Assembly: GCA_004154925.1 (NCBI GenBank) | Contig: QJNS01000480.1 | Coordinates: 1-26,669 of the forward strand | Direction: 5' to 3' | From: Monosporascus cannonballus | Taxonomy: Eukaryota > Ascomycota > Sordariomycetes > Xylariales | DNA: 26,669 nucleotides | Shown here: positions 1-10,793 of the stretch, one piece after another | How positions within the stretch are numbered: the stretch's first letter is position 1 | Layout of the letters: every line of letters starts with the position of its first letter | The notes under the pieces: model-generated | Told to the model about the DNA's origin: nothing | What the model saw: the letters and a program-made list of their open reading frames with translations, nothing else | Databases searched by the model: none | Translations under genes and position numbers: made by a program

Positions 1-11
1 CCCCCCCCCCC
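1..11. other. Terminal poly-C run at left contig end
   Basis: Eleven C open the window. Read outward on the other strand this is a G run, mirroring the G run at the right end. Runs of G at read ends are a known artefact of two-colour sequencing chemistry, where no signal is called G. It is probably not genomic, and no telomeric TTAGGG repeat adjoins it. Confidence 0.6.
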
Positions 12-1095
12 AGCCGGCTCCTTGCTATCGATGGCATGCATTACCTCAGCCATTGTCGGAGGGAAAAGGGGCCAGCACCTAAGAGACACAAAACTGTAAA
101 CACCAAGAATTATTGCCCGGGAAACGAGGATGTGCCGTCTATCGGCGGTTTGATTCCCGGATAGGCACAGGCCTTTCAAGGGGTACACGAAATTAGATAT
201 TACGGTTTGGTCGCACGGTTACCCCGACGTTATCGCTAGTTATGTCTCTCTTGCCATTCATCGCACACGCCGCACATATCTATCCTGACCGCCCATGCCT
301 TGCGCAAAATCCGTAGGCCACTTCGAAAAGCAGTTCCGTGGACGGATCCTTGTATTGTGGCTAGATATATTACCAACCAGCCTCGACACGTTCATCAGCC
401 AGTTCGTGCTCGTCCGATTCGTTTAAGGGGTCGATGCCTCGGCCTTGACGAAAAAAACATCGACTAGAGCCCATATAACCCTTACTGTGTCGTGAACAGA
501 CAGCACGCATTTCCAGCGGGGATTCCCGTCGGTATCACCGTAGCCGAGCACTGTCCCTGATCTAGGTCGTTTTGACCATTGCGCAGATTATGGTCTGGCC
601 AATCGACGGGGGCTAGCACGGGGTGGAAGGTGCGGCTCCATCTGAGACGAAGGAGATAGAGCGCTGTCAGATGACGGCGTATGCGGCCCCGTACATTCTT
701 AGGTCTTCGATATTGCTCCTATATATCTGTATAAATATGATAATTGCATCGATGAAGACCCCTTCAAACGAGCATGTGTCACTCAAAGACAACCATCAGA
801 TAACAGGCCGATCAATGGCGTTGTGATACAAACTTAAAACCCAGAAAGCAATATCCCCTCCCCCACTAGGAACCGCAGCAGCAACAGTTCGTCATGACTA
901 ACTTCGTCTCTGATGCTCGATCTGGCCCAGCCTAGCCCAGCATCGTACCTACTACATACCTATATACTATACAATCGACCAGCCCAACCCGGCCCGTACG
1001 TGCTGACGCACAAAGAAAGGGGTGGGGAGAGGGGAGGGTCTCTGCCTCCGCGGAACAACTCTACTGATGCTGAGTAGAACACACGCACACACGCA
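12..1095. other. Non-coding flank, no gene seen
   Basis: No coding region is supported here. The longest open frames are short (67 codons at 623-826), have no recognisable motif and no splice context. The part nearest 1095 should contain the 3' UTR of the minus-strand patatin gene. There is a C/A-rich stretch at about 1075-1095 (alternating AC) and a patch of TACCTA-type words at about 945-970. No tRNA, 5S rRNA or transposon end was recognised. Confidence 0.6.
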
Positions 1096-4000
1096 TTATA
1101 TCATATTAACCATAGTAGACGAGCCCTCCAGCTCGGAAGCGCCGCCGCCCCGGGGTGCTGTCGTGCGCTGCGCATCCGTCCGCGCGCTATCGCCGTAGAG
1201 CTCGATTGGCGGGGGAGGGCTCCGCGGAAGCTCGGCCGTCACGGGGCTCTTGGGCATGGTGGGGCTCAGGCTCTCCATGTGGACGATGGGGACGACCTGC
1301 TGGAGCTGTGGGGGGTCCTCGCCGACCGAGTGGCAGCCGTTGAGCAAGACCGAGGCACGGTCCGAAGCTGTTTTTGCCGATCCGTTAGCGCACAACGAAG
1401 CCGCGACAAGAGCAGTGCAAAAGAAATCGATTGCCCATGATAGGCAGGATCGGATAGTGACGGAACGGTGGCGATTTCATACCTGCAGTATGGCCGGCGT
1501 CCTCGCTCATGAGCTGGCGCGGGAAGCCGCTTATGGGCAGGACCGTGACGCCCGAGGGATAGACGGTGTTCTGCAGGCCGAGCGAGATCCTGGTCGCCGA
1601 GTTCTCCCTGGCGGCGTGGATGAGGATATCGTCGATGTCGAAGTAGCCGCGCAGGCGCATGTCCTCGACGGTGGGCTCGTCGAGGATGATCTGGCGCGCG
1701 GGCCACCGGGTGCTGTCCTCCTCGATGAGGAAATACGGCTCGAAGTTGTTCTTGAGGTGCAACCGGAGGAACGCCCCGAGGGCCTTCATCTCGTCCGACG
1801 AGTCGCGGAACCTGCAGCAGAGCGATCCTGATTTCGCGTGTGCGTTAGGCCCTGGGCCCCTGACGCCACAACTGAAGGAGGGGGAATGACTTGCCTGTGC
1901 ATATGTAGCCCGACGACGTTGGCCTGATGGAGCCGGGGTTCTTCTCGAAAAAGAAAGAGCTCGCGATGAGTCTGTGCGCGATTTCTCTGACCTCCGGCAT
2001 CTGCTGGAGGACTTCTTCGACTTCCTGCTCGACTTCGTCGATTTTCTGTACTTGGTCAAACTTGGGTATAGGCATGAGCAGTTCGGGGGAGATGCGGATG
2101 TAATGCTGGTCGCTGTCATCGGCTACGTGCAAGTGATTAGAGCTTCCCGACATGAACCGCTGCCATGCCCTGTCGCACTCCTTGTACTCGTTCAGCCTCT
2201 GCGAACCTGTTGAGCTGAGCACAGGTATCGTTAGCGGCGACCTGATGGTCTGCTGACCTGAGTGGACGCTGCTGCCGCTAGAAGCCTGGGTAGCTCGTGA
2301 AGTCCGACCGTTTGACGGTTTTACTTGGTCCCTGACTTGCGATCCAGTACCAATCGACAGCATGAGGTCTGGCGTGGACCTGGCGGCGTCGCCCCAGATT
2401 AGTTTCGTCTCGTGGTGAGCAACCCATATCGGGTTCTTGTGGTCTAGGCCGCCATCCAGGTATCTGTTTCCTGTTTCCGGCTTGTAGAAGGGTTTGAAGA
2501 AGGGGGACGTCGTGGCAGCAGCTCGAGCACTGACGTTCGTTAGAAAGGTGTGTCATTGATTGTAGGGACGCCGACTCACGCCTCCCAATTCTTGAGTTCC
2601 TTCGCTGGTGTGTCATAGCGAATGAATTCGTATGGGAGTTCTGGTCACGGTTAGACAAGCCACCGAACGGCGCACATTGGACAGGGGTGGTAAATACCTT
2701 CGCCAACGGCATCTGGCCGGTTGTAATTTGCGAACACGACCGCTTGCTGGTCGAACACGGACGTGGCCGTGACAGCAACCTTGGCCGGGGTGTAGTGCTG
2801 GGACTTGACGCTAACGCCGCCAAAGAACGCTTGGTCGTCGAAGTACCCCTTTAACGCTTTCTCCAATGGCTGGGTCTTGTAGACACTGCGGTGAAGCAGA
2901 CTAGAGAGCGTCCCAAATATCGGCATGTTCGTCAGCTCACGTGGCGTAAAGGCTTCCTTAACTATCGCCTTGAATTTCTTGATGCTCTCGTTGACCGACC
3001 ACCTGTTTACTCCCAAGCCAATAGCGATCACTCCGCCGGTGCTAGACACGCGTTAGTTCATCGAGCACCGCAACTTCGGGGAGGTCTCTAGCGCACCCTG
3101 TACCGACTATCAGATCGAAGAAGTGCTGAATGGGGAGCTTTGGCCCCAGAACCCGCTCGATGGCCTTGAGAACCTGGAGTTGCACAATACCTCTGATGCC
3201 TCCGCTATCTCAATGTCAGCTAGACACGCTAAATTTTTGAAGGCGCAAATACCTATCCAGACAAAGAACGCGAGCACCGGCGTAGCGCGGTTTGATGGTA
3301 GTAAACCAGGGACTTGGCATGACCTCGCGCACATGTAACGGACATCGACTCAGCTCGATGGTAGTTCTTGACGTCGTGCGCCCATAAAGCTGTATGCATG
3401 GAAGACACAAAACGTGCCCGCACGGTAACACGCATTCGGGTAGTTCTCTGAGACATGAGAAACAAGCAGAGTGGCTGACGTAGGCCGACACATTCCCAAC
3501 TATTTGATAGAACTCGTTGATGCGCTCTCGATGGAGTAGGGAGGCTATCTGGAGGTCAGTCCTCCCGGGAAGCTTCTGACCAAGCTCGAACGAAGCGCTT
3601 AAAAGCCTTAAGAGGCTTGTACGTATCAATTTGCTCCATTCCGGCCCGAAAGTTGTTGGATCGAAACTCGACTGGTACGTGCCATTTCCGATAATCTTGC
3701 CGTATATGTTCTGGTGCCCTTTCGGATTGTGGCCGGATCTCACATTGCAACATCGGCCGGCGTCCCCCAGGTATGCGGGATTTCGAAAGGCGCAGGGCCA
3801 GTGGAGGTCTGCGAAGGTCTGAAGGGCCCCAACACAGGGTTCCGCGTACGCATCATCGAAGAGTCGGGCGGCAGTGCCTGGAATATGTTAGCGGTGGTGT
3901 CTGGGTATGGAACCCTATTCCCACGTACCAAGGAGGTTTTGGCGCACAGCATCGAACATGATACAAGAGGCAATCATCGGCGCCATCCTCAGGAATATGT

Positions 4001-5735
4001 TCTTGGCGGTGATCCGGAGAGACTCGTTCTCTGAATAGTCTTTGATCAGAACGGCCAGTGTCAGGATATTGCCTTCAAAATTGCGAGGAACAGGATTGTG
4101 TCGCAGCGCCTCCTTGACGAAATCAAAAGGGGAGTCCAAGTCCTTTGAGAAGTGATCGAATGCAGCCTGGAGGTATAACTGCAGCTTCTCGGCATTTGCT
4201 AGCATTCGCGCCTGCTTCTTCTTCAAGAGAGATTCCGAACAGCGTGCCTTGACCAATTCGAAGAGTTTGGCGATTTGCTGATCCATTAACATGTAATGCC
4301 CCCGCGTCGGAATACGGATAACGGTTACGGAAGCATAATAACAAGCTAGAAGCTGCTCGGTATTGCTGATCTTCTTGCCACGCTTGCGCCACGTCTCCAA
4401 ATACTCCTCTAAGGCTGGTTCGCGTAAAATAGCACCCTGGATGTCACTCATCAACATGTTGGTCGCCGTCGTAACATCCCATTCGTCTTCGTGGACGTCC
4501 TCTGTGGCATTAAGGACGATGACAGCATGAGGCAGTACCGGCTGATTGAGAGATTTATCGATGGAAGCCGCACCCCAGCTCAGCAGCTTACCGAGGACGG
4601 TTGATTCAAACGCCCTTCAAAAATGTCAGGCAAGTCGCCTCCCAAAGTTATATGCGCTGGGGCCTACCTTGGATTGCGCAATACAAAAACAACTACGTCG
4701 GAGAAAGTGTACAAGATTCGAGGGTACAGTTGGGAGACGGTATACTCCCTTTTCTTGGTCTGCGGCGTTTTCGCCCATTGGATCGGCCTCTGCGAGCTAT
4801 ATCTGGATTTTAATAGCGTCGCGGGATCATTATAGTAAGGACTCGAGTTCTCATGCGGATCCGGGGGAAGATAGCCAGGGGGCACATTCTCTGTGGAGAT
4901 GTGCCACAATCCTTTTGGCCTCGACTCGCCCCCGTTTAGGCCTTCGCAGTCGATAAACAACATCGGCGCACTAGTATTGAACGTCGAAGGATCTGCGTAT
5001 AGATGGACGTCACCAGTTGTAGGTATGCGATCGTAATTCGACGAGGTTACCGGCGAGCGGTACTTCGAATCCCCCAGTGAACTTAGATCCTGCCTATCTA
5101 TGAGGAGCTTGATAAGTGTGCTTTTCCCGGCGCCTGTAGCATATCAGTAAGATAGACTCCTTGAAAGGGCAATGCGACAAACGCCATCACTCATCCCTGG
5201 AGTTCTCTCAGTGGCTGCCATGGGAAGCCACTGATCCAAGTAGAGCGATCGCGGAAAATATGGAGAGGGCTATAGGAGCCTCCAGTCATCTTCCCGAAAG
5301 CATACCTGTTTCTCCAATGAACGATACGAGCTGAGGATATCTTCCGGCGACGTTCCCTCCGCGACACTCGCCCATGACGGCCGCGAATCGGCCGTGATCC
5401 TGAAATACCGGGTTGTCCGATGAGTCGCGCCCGAATCCAAACCATGTCGTATCTTCATCCTCCATCAGCTCAGCCTGATGATCCGCTTCGGAACGTATGG
5501 GCTCTAAGATCTGGCGCAGTCGCTGAACCACGAGGGGATCCGCTTTCTCGTGCGGCTTTCCTCCCCAGCCGGTAGCGCCGGGGACATGCAGTATCCATCT
5601 CGGCCAGCAAGTCTCGCAAAAGGCCAGGCTATTGCACTGAATGCAGGTAAACGTCTTGGATTTCGTCGTACCGCACGTCTGACAAGGCTGCGCAGCCGTG
5701 CCCTGGGTTAGACCTTGGCCTAGGACCCCAGCCAT
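1096..5735 (-). CDS. Zinc finger - P-loop GTPase - RING - patatin-like phospholipase protein
   Basis: Ten exons: 5735-5306, 5133-4668, 4614-3929, 3877-3253, 3204-3097, 3041-2698, 2640-2580, 2529-1895, 1827-1483, 1367-1096. They sum to 3,972 nt, 1,323 residues. Domains in order: three CxxC pairs (C18/C21, C31/C34, C40/C43), a B-box-like zinc finger; P-loop GETGAGKST at 141-149 with a DCEG switch motif at 205-208, like guanylate-binding large GTPases; a RING-like finger (C666, C669, C680, H682, C685, C688, C706, H709); a patatin domain from about 730 with oxyanion loop DSGGIRG (735-741), elbow GTGTGG (770-775) and the DGG dyad aspartate D932. The last ~90 residues are Pro/Ser-rich. The family layout is known from filamentous fungi, where such proteins are annotated as patatin or lysophospholipase-like. 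The patatin part would cleave lipid acyl esters if active, but the elbow has Gly where Ser is expected. Start ATG context is CCCAACATGG. Third positions are less GC-biased than in the dehydrogenase gene, suggesting lower expression or an accessory gene. Confidence 0.85.
1828..1894 (-). other. GC-AG intron in the patatin gene
   Basis: This 67-nt intron starts with GCAAGT after exon-end CAG and ends with TCAG. A CTAAC branch point lies about 15 nt before the acceptor. No GT donor nearby keeps the frame: the only close one, 4 nt downstream, gives the wrong frame. Using GC joins the reading frame exactly into the conserved patatin C-terminal segment. GC donors are a known minor class with a strong CAG|GCAAGT consensus, which this matches. 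Confidence 0.85.
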
Positions 5736-5799
5736 GTTGGGTGAGGGGCTGAGAATTCAAGTGCCGATTCCCTATCGATGGTGAAGCGCGCTATACGAC

Positions 5800-5808
5800 T
5801 CAGGGCAT
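5800..5808 (-). promoter_or_regulatory. Possible two-codon upstream ORF before the patatin gene
   Basis: ATG CCC TGA on the minus strand lies 64 nt upstream of the start codon. It has A at -3, a good fungal start context. If the transcript starts further upstream, ribosomes could initiate and terminate here before the main ATG, lowering translation. The transcription start is not known. Confidence 0.35.
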
Positions 5809-7856
5809 GGTAAAAACGAAACTGAGAGACGCAGCACGGATTGTAGAAGTTCCAAGTTGGCTTAGGCTAGCAGCCAGCCCAGGCGCAAAACAGATAAGTT
5901 CCCCGCAGCCTCATTGCCGAGAGGATACATGGTGATTCCGTAAGAAATATGACAGTCCAGTGCGACGTTGCTTGCCCGGGCCACCCACACAAACACGCGC
6001 ACACACTGAACACTTCTTCCGTAGGAACAAATCGCTAGCTACTAGGCACCCTGCTTACGTGGTAATAAGAGCTGCAAGGCCCTTCTCCAAGGTAACCTCG
6101 AGCGGCTGCGGGCCTGGCTTGATACGCATAATGATAGGCGCCAAGAGCGAGGTGTTGGCTTATCTGGCCAGTCGGCTTCACTGTTAGAACAATTTTGTGC
6201 CACTATTCTGCAGCGTTCTGCAGTGTGGATGCATACCTACATGCCCTTCAAGAGGAACGGGGAGACGTAACCCGAATGTGACAGTGGTTATTCTCTCCTG
6301 TTGTGATATGGACTCGCTAAAGACATGCTTAAAGTCGTCGCGGCTTCAGAGGACGAGAGCATAGAAGGTTCCGAGCATTCGAAGAAATCCGGTTGAGCAT
6401 GAACGATATCGACTCCACTTTCCTCGCATTCAGCCCTATGACATTTCTACCCCGGGGCCAAGGATTCTCCTGGAAGCACGGGCAAATGAATGTGATGCTG
6501 AAATCCAATCATTTGCATGACAGACCTTAGGCGTCCTTGGTTGCTAATCTATCTGGGGTATTAACACACCAACCACATTTGTCCATGCGATCTCGGGTTC
6601 ACCTGTTTTGAAAGGCGACGATGGGAAAGATGACCTATGTTGATGCGAAGTGCAAAGCGCATTGAGAGGGGCGGTAACTATCAGCATCGCAACCCCTTTA
6701 TAATATCTAGTATTACCGAGTCTGATAAAGCCAAGGTATAGAACGGGGGCATCTTACGCCGCTCAATGAAGGACTTGGGATGCCATCCGCACGACATACA
6801 AGATTGAGCCAAATGGACAAGATGGCCAATCTGGGCCTTTCGGCTCTGAATCTGAAAAACATAACAAAGCATCTGCGGAACACAATATTCATGAGCCAGG
6901 TCGGCAAGGAGATCGGACCTTGCGAACTGCATGCTGAATAGAGTATTGGCTTAATGCGCGTTTCGTATGTAGAACCTATGTGATTAATAGTTCGGCGGCA
7001 TGACCGAGAACGCGAAATAGTGACGTGGGGCAGCATTGAACCCGCTGTCCGTTCTCATCCGTGGGGCTTTGGTAGATGTCAGCATGGTGGCACATCCGAG
7101 AAACCTATAAGAGGACCGTCGAGACGAACTTGGCTAAAGGACATGAGATTCTGACACTCTGCGTGCTGTCCGGTGCTGGCTCTCTCCATTTCTCTGCCCA
7201 GTTTGTGCGGTTTCTGGCGGACCTAGGCATGTGGCCATACCTAACTGCATTGGTTGCAAGTCAAAATACCTGACCTACCGTCTCATTTCGGAGAGACTAT
7301 TGCAACCCACTATCCCGGGAAACCGGGTTCTACTGGAATATAGTAAGGGCAATGAGAATAGTTAGTCCAAACTGAAGCCAAGTGTCGTCTCCGCGAGGCA
7401 TGCGTGCAAGGAGTAGGTACCTCAGGCGCGTAGAAATTTTGCTGTTCCCATGACGCGAACTAGGTAGGTATATTTATATCAGCTGGACCTGCAGCCACCA
7501 GTGCTTCCAGAAAACCCAAAGCAACGATACTCGTGGGGGTCAGCTCATTTGCGGAATGCTGGTTAACACCGTGAATCCCGCGGCATCCATGCTACCGGTA
7601 AGGGAAAGGTATTAGTTGCGGGGACTGGCTGACTAGGGCGTCTTGGCTTGTAGTTCCGGTATAACATAGGAATGTACTATGGTATCCGGCGAAACATCTC
7701 GCACCTCGTCAAGTACGAGTGGGTCAAGCTAGTAGCCGTTTTATACAAATTCAATATAGCCGATACCGGGCTCGTCTTGATGGTACTTCTTTAACCAATA
7801 TGCAGCAAATTGGTAGACTTTCAGGGGTTTAATCGCTGTTAATATTTTTCAAAAGC

Positions 7857-7876
7857 TGCATTTTTAATAGGTAATA
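7857..7876 (+). repeat. Copy 1 of a dispersed 20-bp near-repeat
   Basis: Matches 17890-17909 at 19 of 20 positions, with GCTGTT about 15-20 nt upstream in both places. The two copies lie in the two gene deserts about 10 kb apart. It could be the remnant of a dispersed repeat, or chance in AT-rich sequence. Confidence 0.3.
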
Positions 7877-8593
7877 ACGGACTGTGGAAATGCTTATATT
7901 AGCCATATATGGAAGAGCGTGTTGGGGCTAGTCTCGCGGCGACCTGTCTAGGTGTGAATAGTTACCCACAACACAATAGTAAGGTGTTTACTGTGTGGTA
8001 CCCCTGCGAAGCAAGCGTCACCGGCAGAGGAGGCGGAAGTCTAAAAGGGGTAGAGGGCCAGAAGGGTCACTAGCGGGGGTTACTGATGTATGTATAGGGA
8101 GTTGGTTTGCTAAGTCACGACCCAATTTGGTTGATGGTTCCCCAATTCGGTATCATCGCACGACATTCCTTGGATATTCTAATTGACTACTGTCTTGTAG
8201 CATCATACATGGCGCCGCTTCTTGTCATGATAGACGATGATAGTAAGGAACCCTTTCGGCAAGGGCGCGGGATATCGGAATTAAGGCCACGTGCCTCGTG
8301 CGTACTACCGATCTTACGGATTAGCAAAAGCCACGCACCGGAACAAAACGTGTCAGGTCCCTGTTTCTGTTTGGATCCCCCATAAGATCTCCCAAAAGAG
8401 AGATTTCACTTCACTACCCGTGATCCGGGGGGTGTACATGGCTGGAATGAACACCAAGTAAGGACCTTTCGGCTTTAAAGTCCGGTGGAGCCCATTCGAG
8501 TCCCCAAGGTCATTAATCGAAGATCATCTAGAGAGTCATGAAAACTAGGAGAAACAAGGAGACGTTCGGACTACTAGTTTAGAAAGTTAAATT

Positions 8594-8609
8594 TAGCATA
8601 CATATGCTA
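8594..8609. repeat. Short perfect inverted repeat
   Basis: Seven bases (TAGCATA) and their complement are separated by two bases. It is in non-coding DNA, has no obvious link to a gene, and may be chance. Confidence 0.35.
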
Positions 8610-10647
8610 TACTTCCCCATCAGTTTGTCACGTCCGAAACGACAGGAGAAGCCTAACGCCGCACTCCCATATTACCTGGGAAGTCCGTGCAATGAAGAGC
8701 AACCTGTAACAGTCCTCTACAGCTCCAACGTCACTGCGGAGTGGACAGAGGTTCGGCAAAGGCGACCAAAAAAAGGATTTCTGATGTGAATGGCCTTACT
8801 TCCTATCCCGGCATCTCGTCTCAAGATGGATTTCTTCGCAAGCAGATGAGCGGTCAGATGGGCCCCCTGAACCTGACAAATCGTGTGTCCAGGCAGATAG
8901 TGGACAAAACAACTGGCACAACCCCACAGTGCTATTCCGATGAAACTAATTGCAAAGATGGTGGAAAATCAACCAAAGCACTTAAAGAGAGGCTCTTGAC
9001 ATGGTGGAGCTACTTATTCGTGAACCTACTAAGTAATGTATATTCTGAAGTCGACAGACATGAAATGGCTCATCCTTTGATATCATTTTGCCGAGGTTTG
9101 AGGGGGGTAATAGTAGAGTGTGACAATTAATTCTGTCCACTGCCTGCCAGAAAACAATTGAACGGCGAAAGATTGATGAATCCCCAATATTTTCATTCAA
9201 GGTATTTCGTTTAGCGATGTATCGGTCTGGACTTGGCTCAGCATGGCCTGACACGGGATTCAGCCAGATCCAATCTTGCATCTGTGTGTGACAAACCCCC
9301 TTCCTCTTCCCAGCCGCCTCCCTGTTGGACCCTGGGATGGATCCATGGCGCTAGAATGTTTAGAAGAAAGGGAAAGCTCCATGCAGAGCCAAGAGACAGA
9401 CCCCTTGGGGGCCTCGGGACCAACTTAAACCAGAAAATGCAATCAGTTCCCGCCAGCTTAAAGTTTTAGTAGGGCGCGCTACACACTTTAGGTCCCCTAG
9501 ATCTACCAAAATTTCACCGGCACTTGTAGCCTCAAACCAGCGACGTACAGATGGCCCGCCACCGCGCGGCGTTGTGTGGAGTGTCTCAGCCTCAGCCTTT
9601 ATGGCGCTTTTTTCACTCCATCGGTGGCCACAAGATAGGGACACCAGGATGGCAAAACTTCGTTCTGCCTTATTGCGCGCAACCGCTTTATTCCCTATCT
9701 TAACGTAATACGAGAGGCGGGATCTGCTTATGAGTCAACATGAAGTCCATCTTCTCCGCTCCGTCCATTTCTCAGAGGGTGCGTACAGGTACTCACACTA
9801 GCTCTCGGCGGAGGCGAAGCAGCTATGGAGCAACCCGTTGGAGGATTTCTCTATACGAAATAGGTGGTTCTGACTTGAGACATCTCTCTGTGTCAAGCGT
9901 AAGCGGGCGAAGACGATCCCGCCTCCGAACCCGCTCTGTTCTACAGAAATTCGAGGGCAGTCCGGATTCCCGGAGTCGAGACCGCCCCATCGGGGTGCAG
10001 TAGGCACTAATCTAAATTGCGAATTTAAGCATATGCGTCTCGTGATCGCCGTGCCCTTCCCCTATTCCCCTCTTTGTTTGGGCGTGGGCGGCGCGCTTAT
10101 TTTATGTTACGGGATTCTTTTATTATCGACTTCTGGGTCCATAGGGGTGAATCTTACTGCAGATAATCCCCCACTCCGACTGCCCTTCAGGGTCCCCGGC
10201 GACCGGATTGGCGAAGCCGCCGCGGGACCTTTCCCAGCTTGGGAGGCCCTGGGAGCCACCGGGGCGACTTAAATTTTCGACTGAGAAGTGAGCCGTAGCT
10301 ACGGTTGACACTAGAGTCTTTATCTGGGACTTAATCAAACAAGTAATACCCTGTCGATGGTCTGGTGACTTTGGTCCGCGTCATCGTCCTCCAGGTATCC
10401 CGGCCTTCGGGCTACCTACCTGTCAGCGCTCGCAGGTTAAGCACATGCTATACTCAGTGCTATAATGGCATGTATACTGTGGATGTATTTGTAATTCCAC
10501 AAAAGTGTCGCTCTCGGACCCTTAGACCTGGACTAACGTTTCTACGCGAGCACATACTTATATCTCCTTAAAAGTCGCGTTGACGAATTCTATCCCTCTG
10601 CAGTCGAATCTTTCTATACCGTCGTTGTTTCAGTCGTGCGCGTCTCG

Positions 10648-10653
10648 TATAAG
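10648..10653 (+). promoter_or_regulatory. TATA-like element and CT-rich leader of the dehydrogenase gene
   Basis: TATAAG lies about 140 nt before the start codon and is followed by a CT-rich stretch at about 10659-10680. That arrangement is common in filamentous fungal core promoters. No upstream ATG is seen between this element and the start codon at 10794. The assignment rests only on position and sequence. Confidence 0.3.
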
Positions 10654-10793
10654 AAGAGCTTCTACCCTCCATCTCATTCCAGGAGCACATCAGCGAGGTT
10701 ATAATCACTTGTTATTGATACTTTCACTGTCTTGTTGCGTGCTTTGAAGCATCGAGGTTGTTAGGGACAGGAAAAGAAACCCCCGTATCGAAG

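Larger units (their letters stand above)
5736..10793. other. 5.1-kb intergenic desert between divergent genes
   Basis: No gene could be supported on either strand. Open frames are at most 129 codons, several begin only at non-ATG codons, none shows a family motif, and none joins to neighbours through CTAAC/AG splice signals as the real genes do. Base composition is mixed rather than extremely AT-rich, so strong RIP decay is not obvious by eye. No terminal inverted repeats, LTRs, reverse transcriptase motifs, tRNA or 5S rRNA were recognised. The ends must hold the promoters of the patatin gene (left) and the dehydrogenase gene (right). TAGGTAGGTA words occur at about 7461. Confidence 0.6.

Noticed and set aside
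1096..5735. Reading the patatin locus as a broken pseudogene because of many short frames and in-frame stops
   Set aside because: Nine introns with proper ends and branch points join all segments into one 1,323-codon frame, and the total is divisible by three.
8741..9130. 129-codon open frame in the first desert
   Set aside because: It starts at GTG, its first ATG is about 35 codons in, and it has no recognisable domain, signal peptide or splice context.
9224..9265. 7-bp stem (one G-U) enclosing a TGGCTCAG word, tRNA-like at first sight
   Set aside because: Far too short for a tRNA and lacking an anticodon arm; such stems are common by chance.
10018..10036. TTAAGCATAT, as found near the 5' end of large-subunit rRNA
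   Set aside because: The match is about 10 bases and the following sequence does not continue as rRNA.
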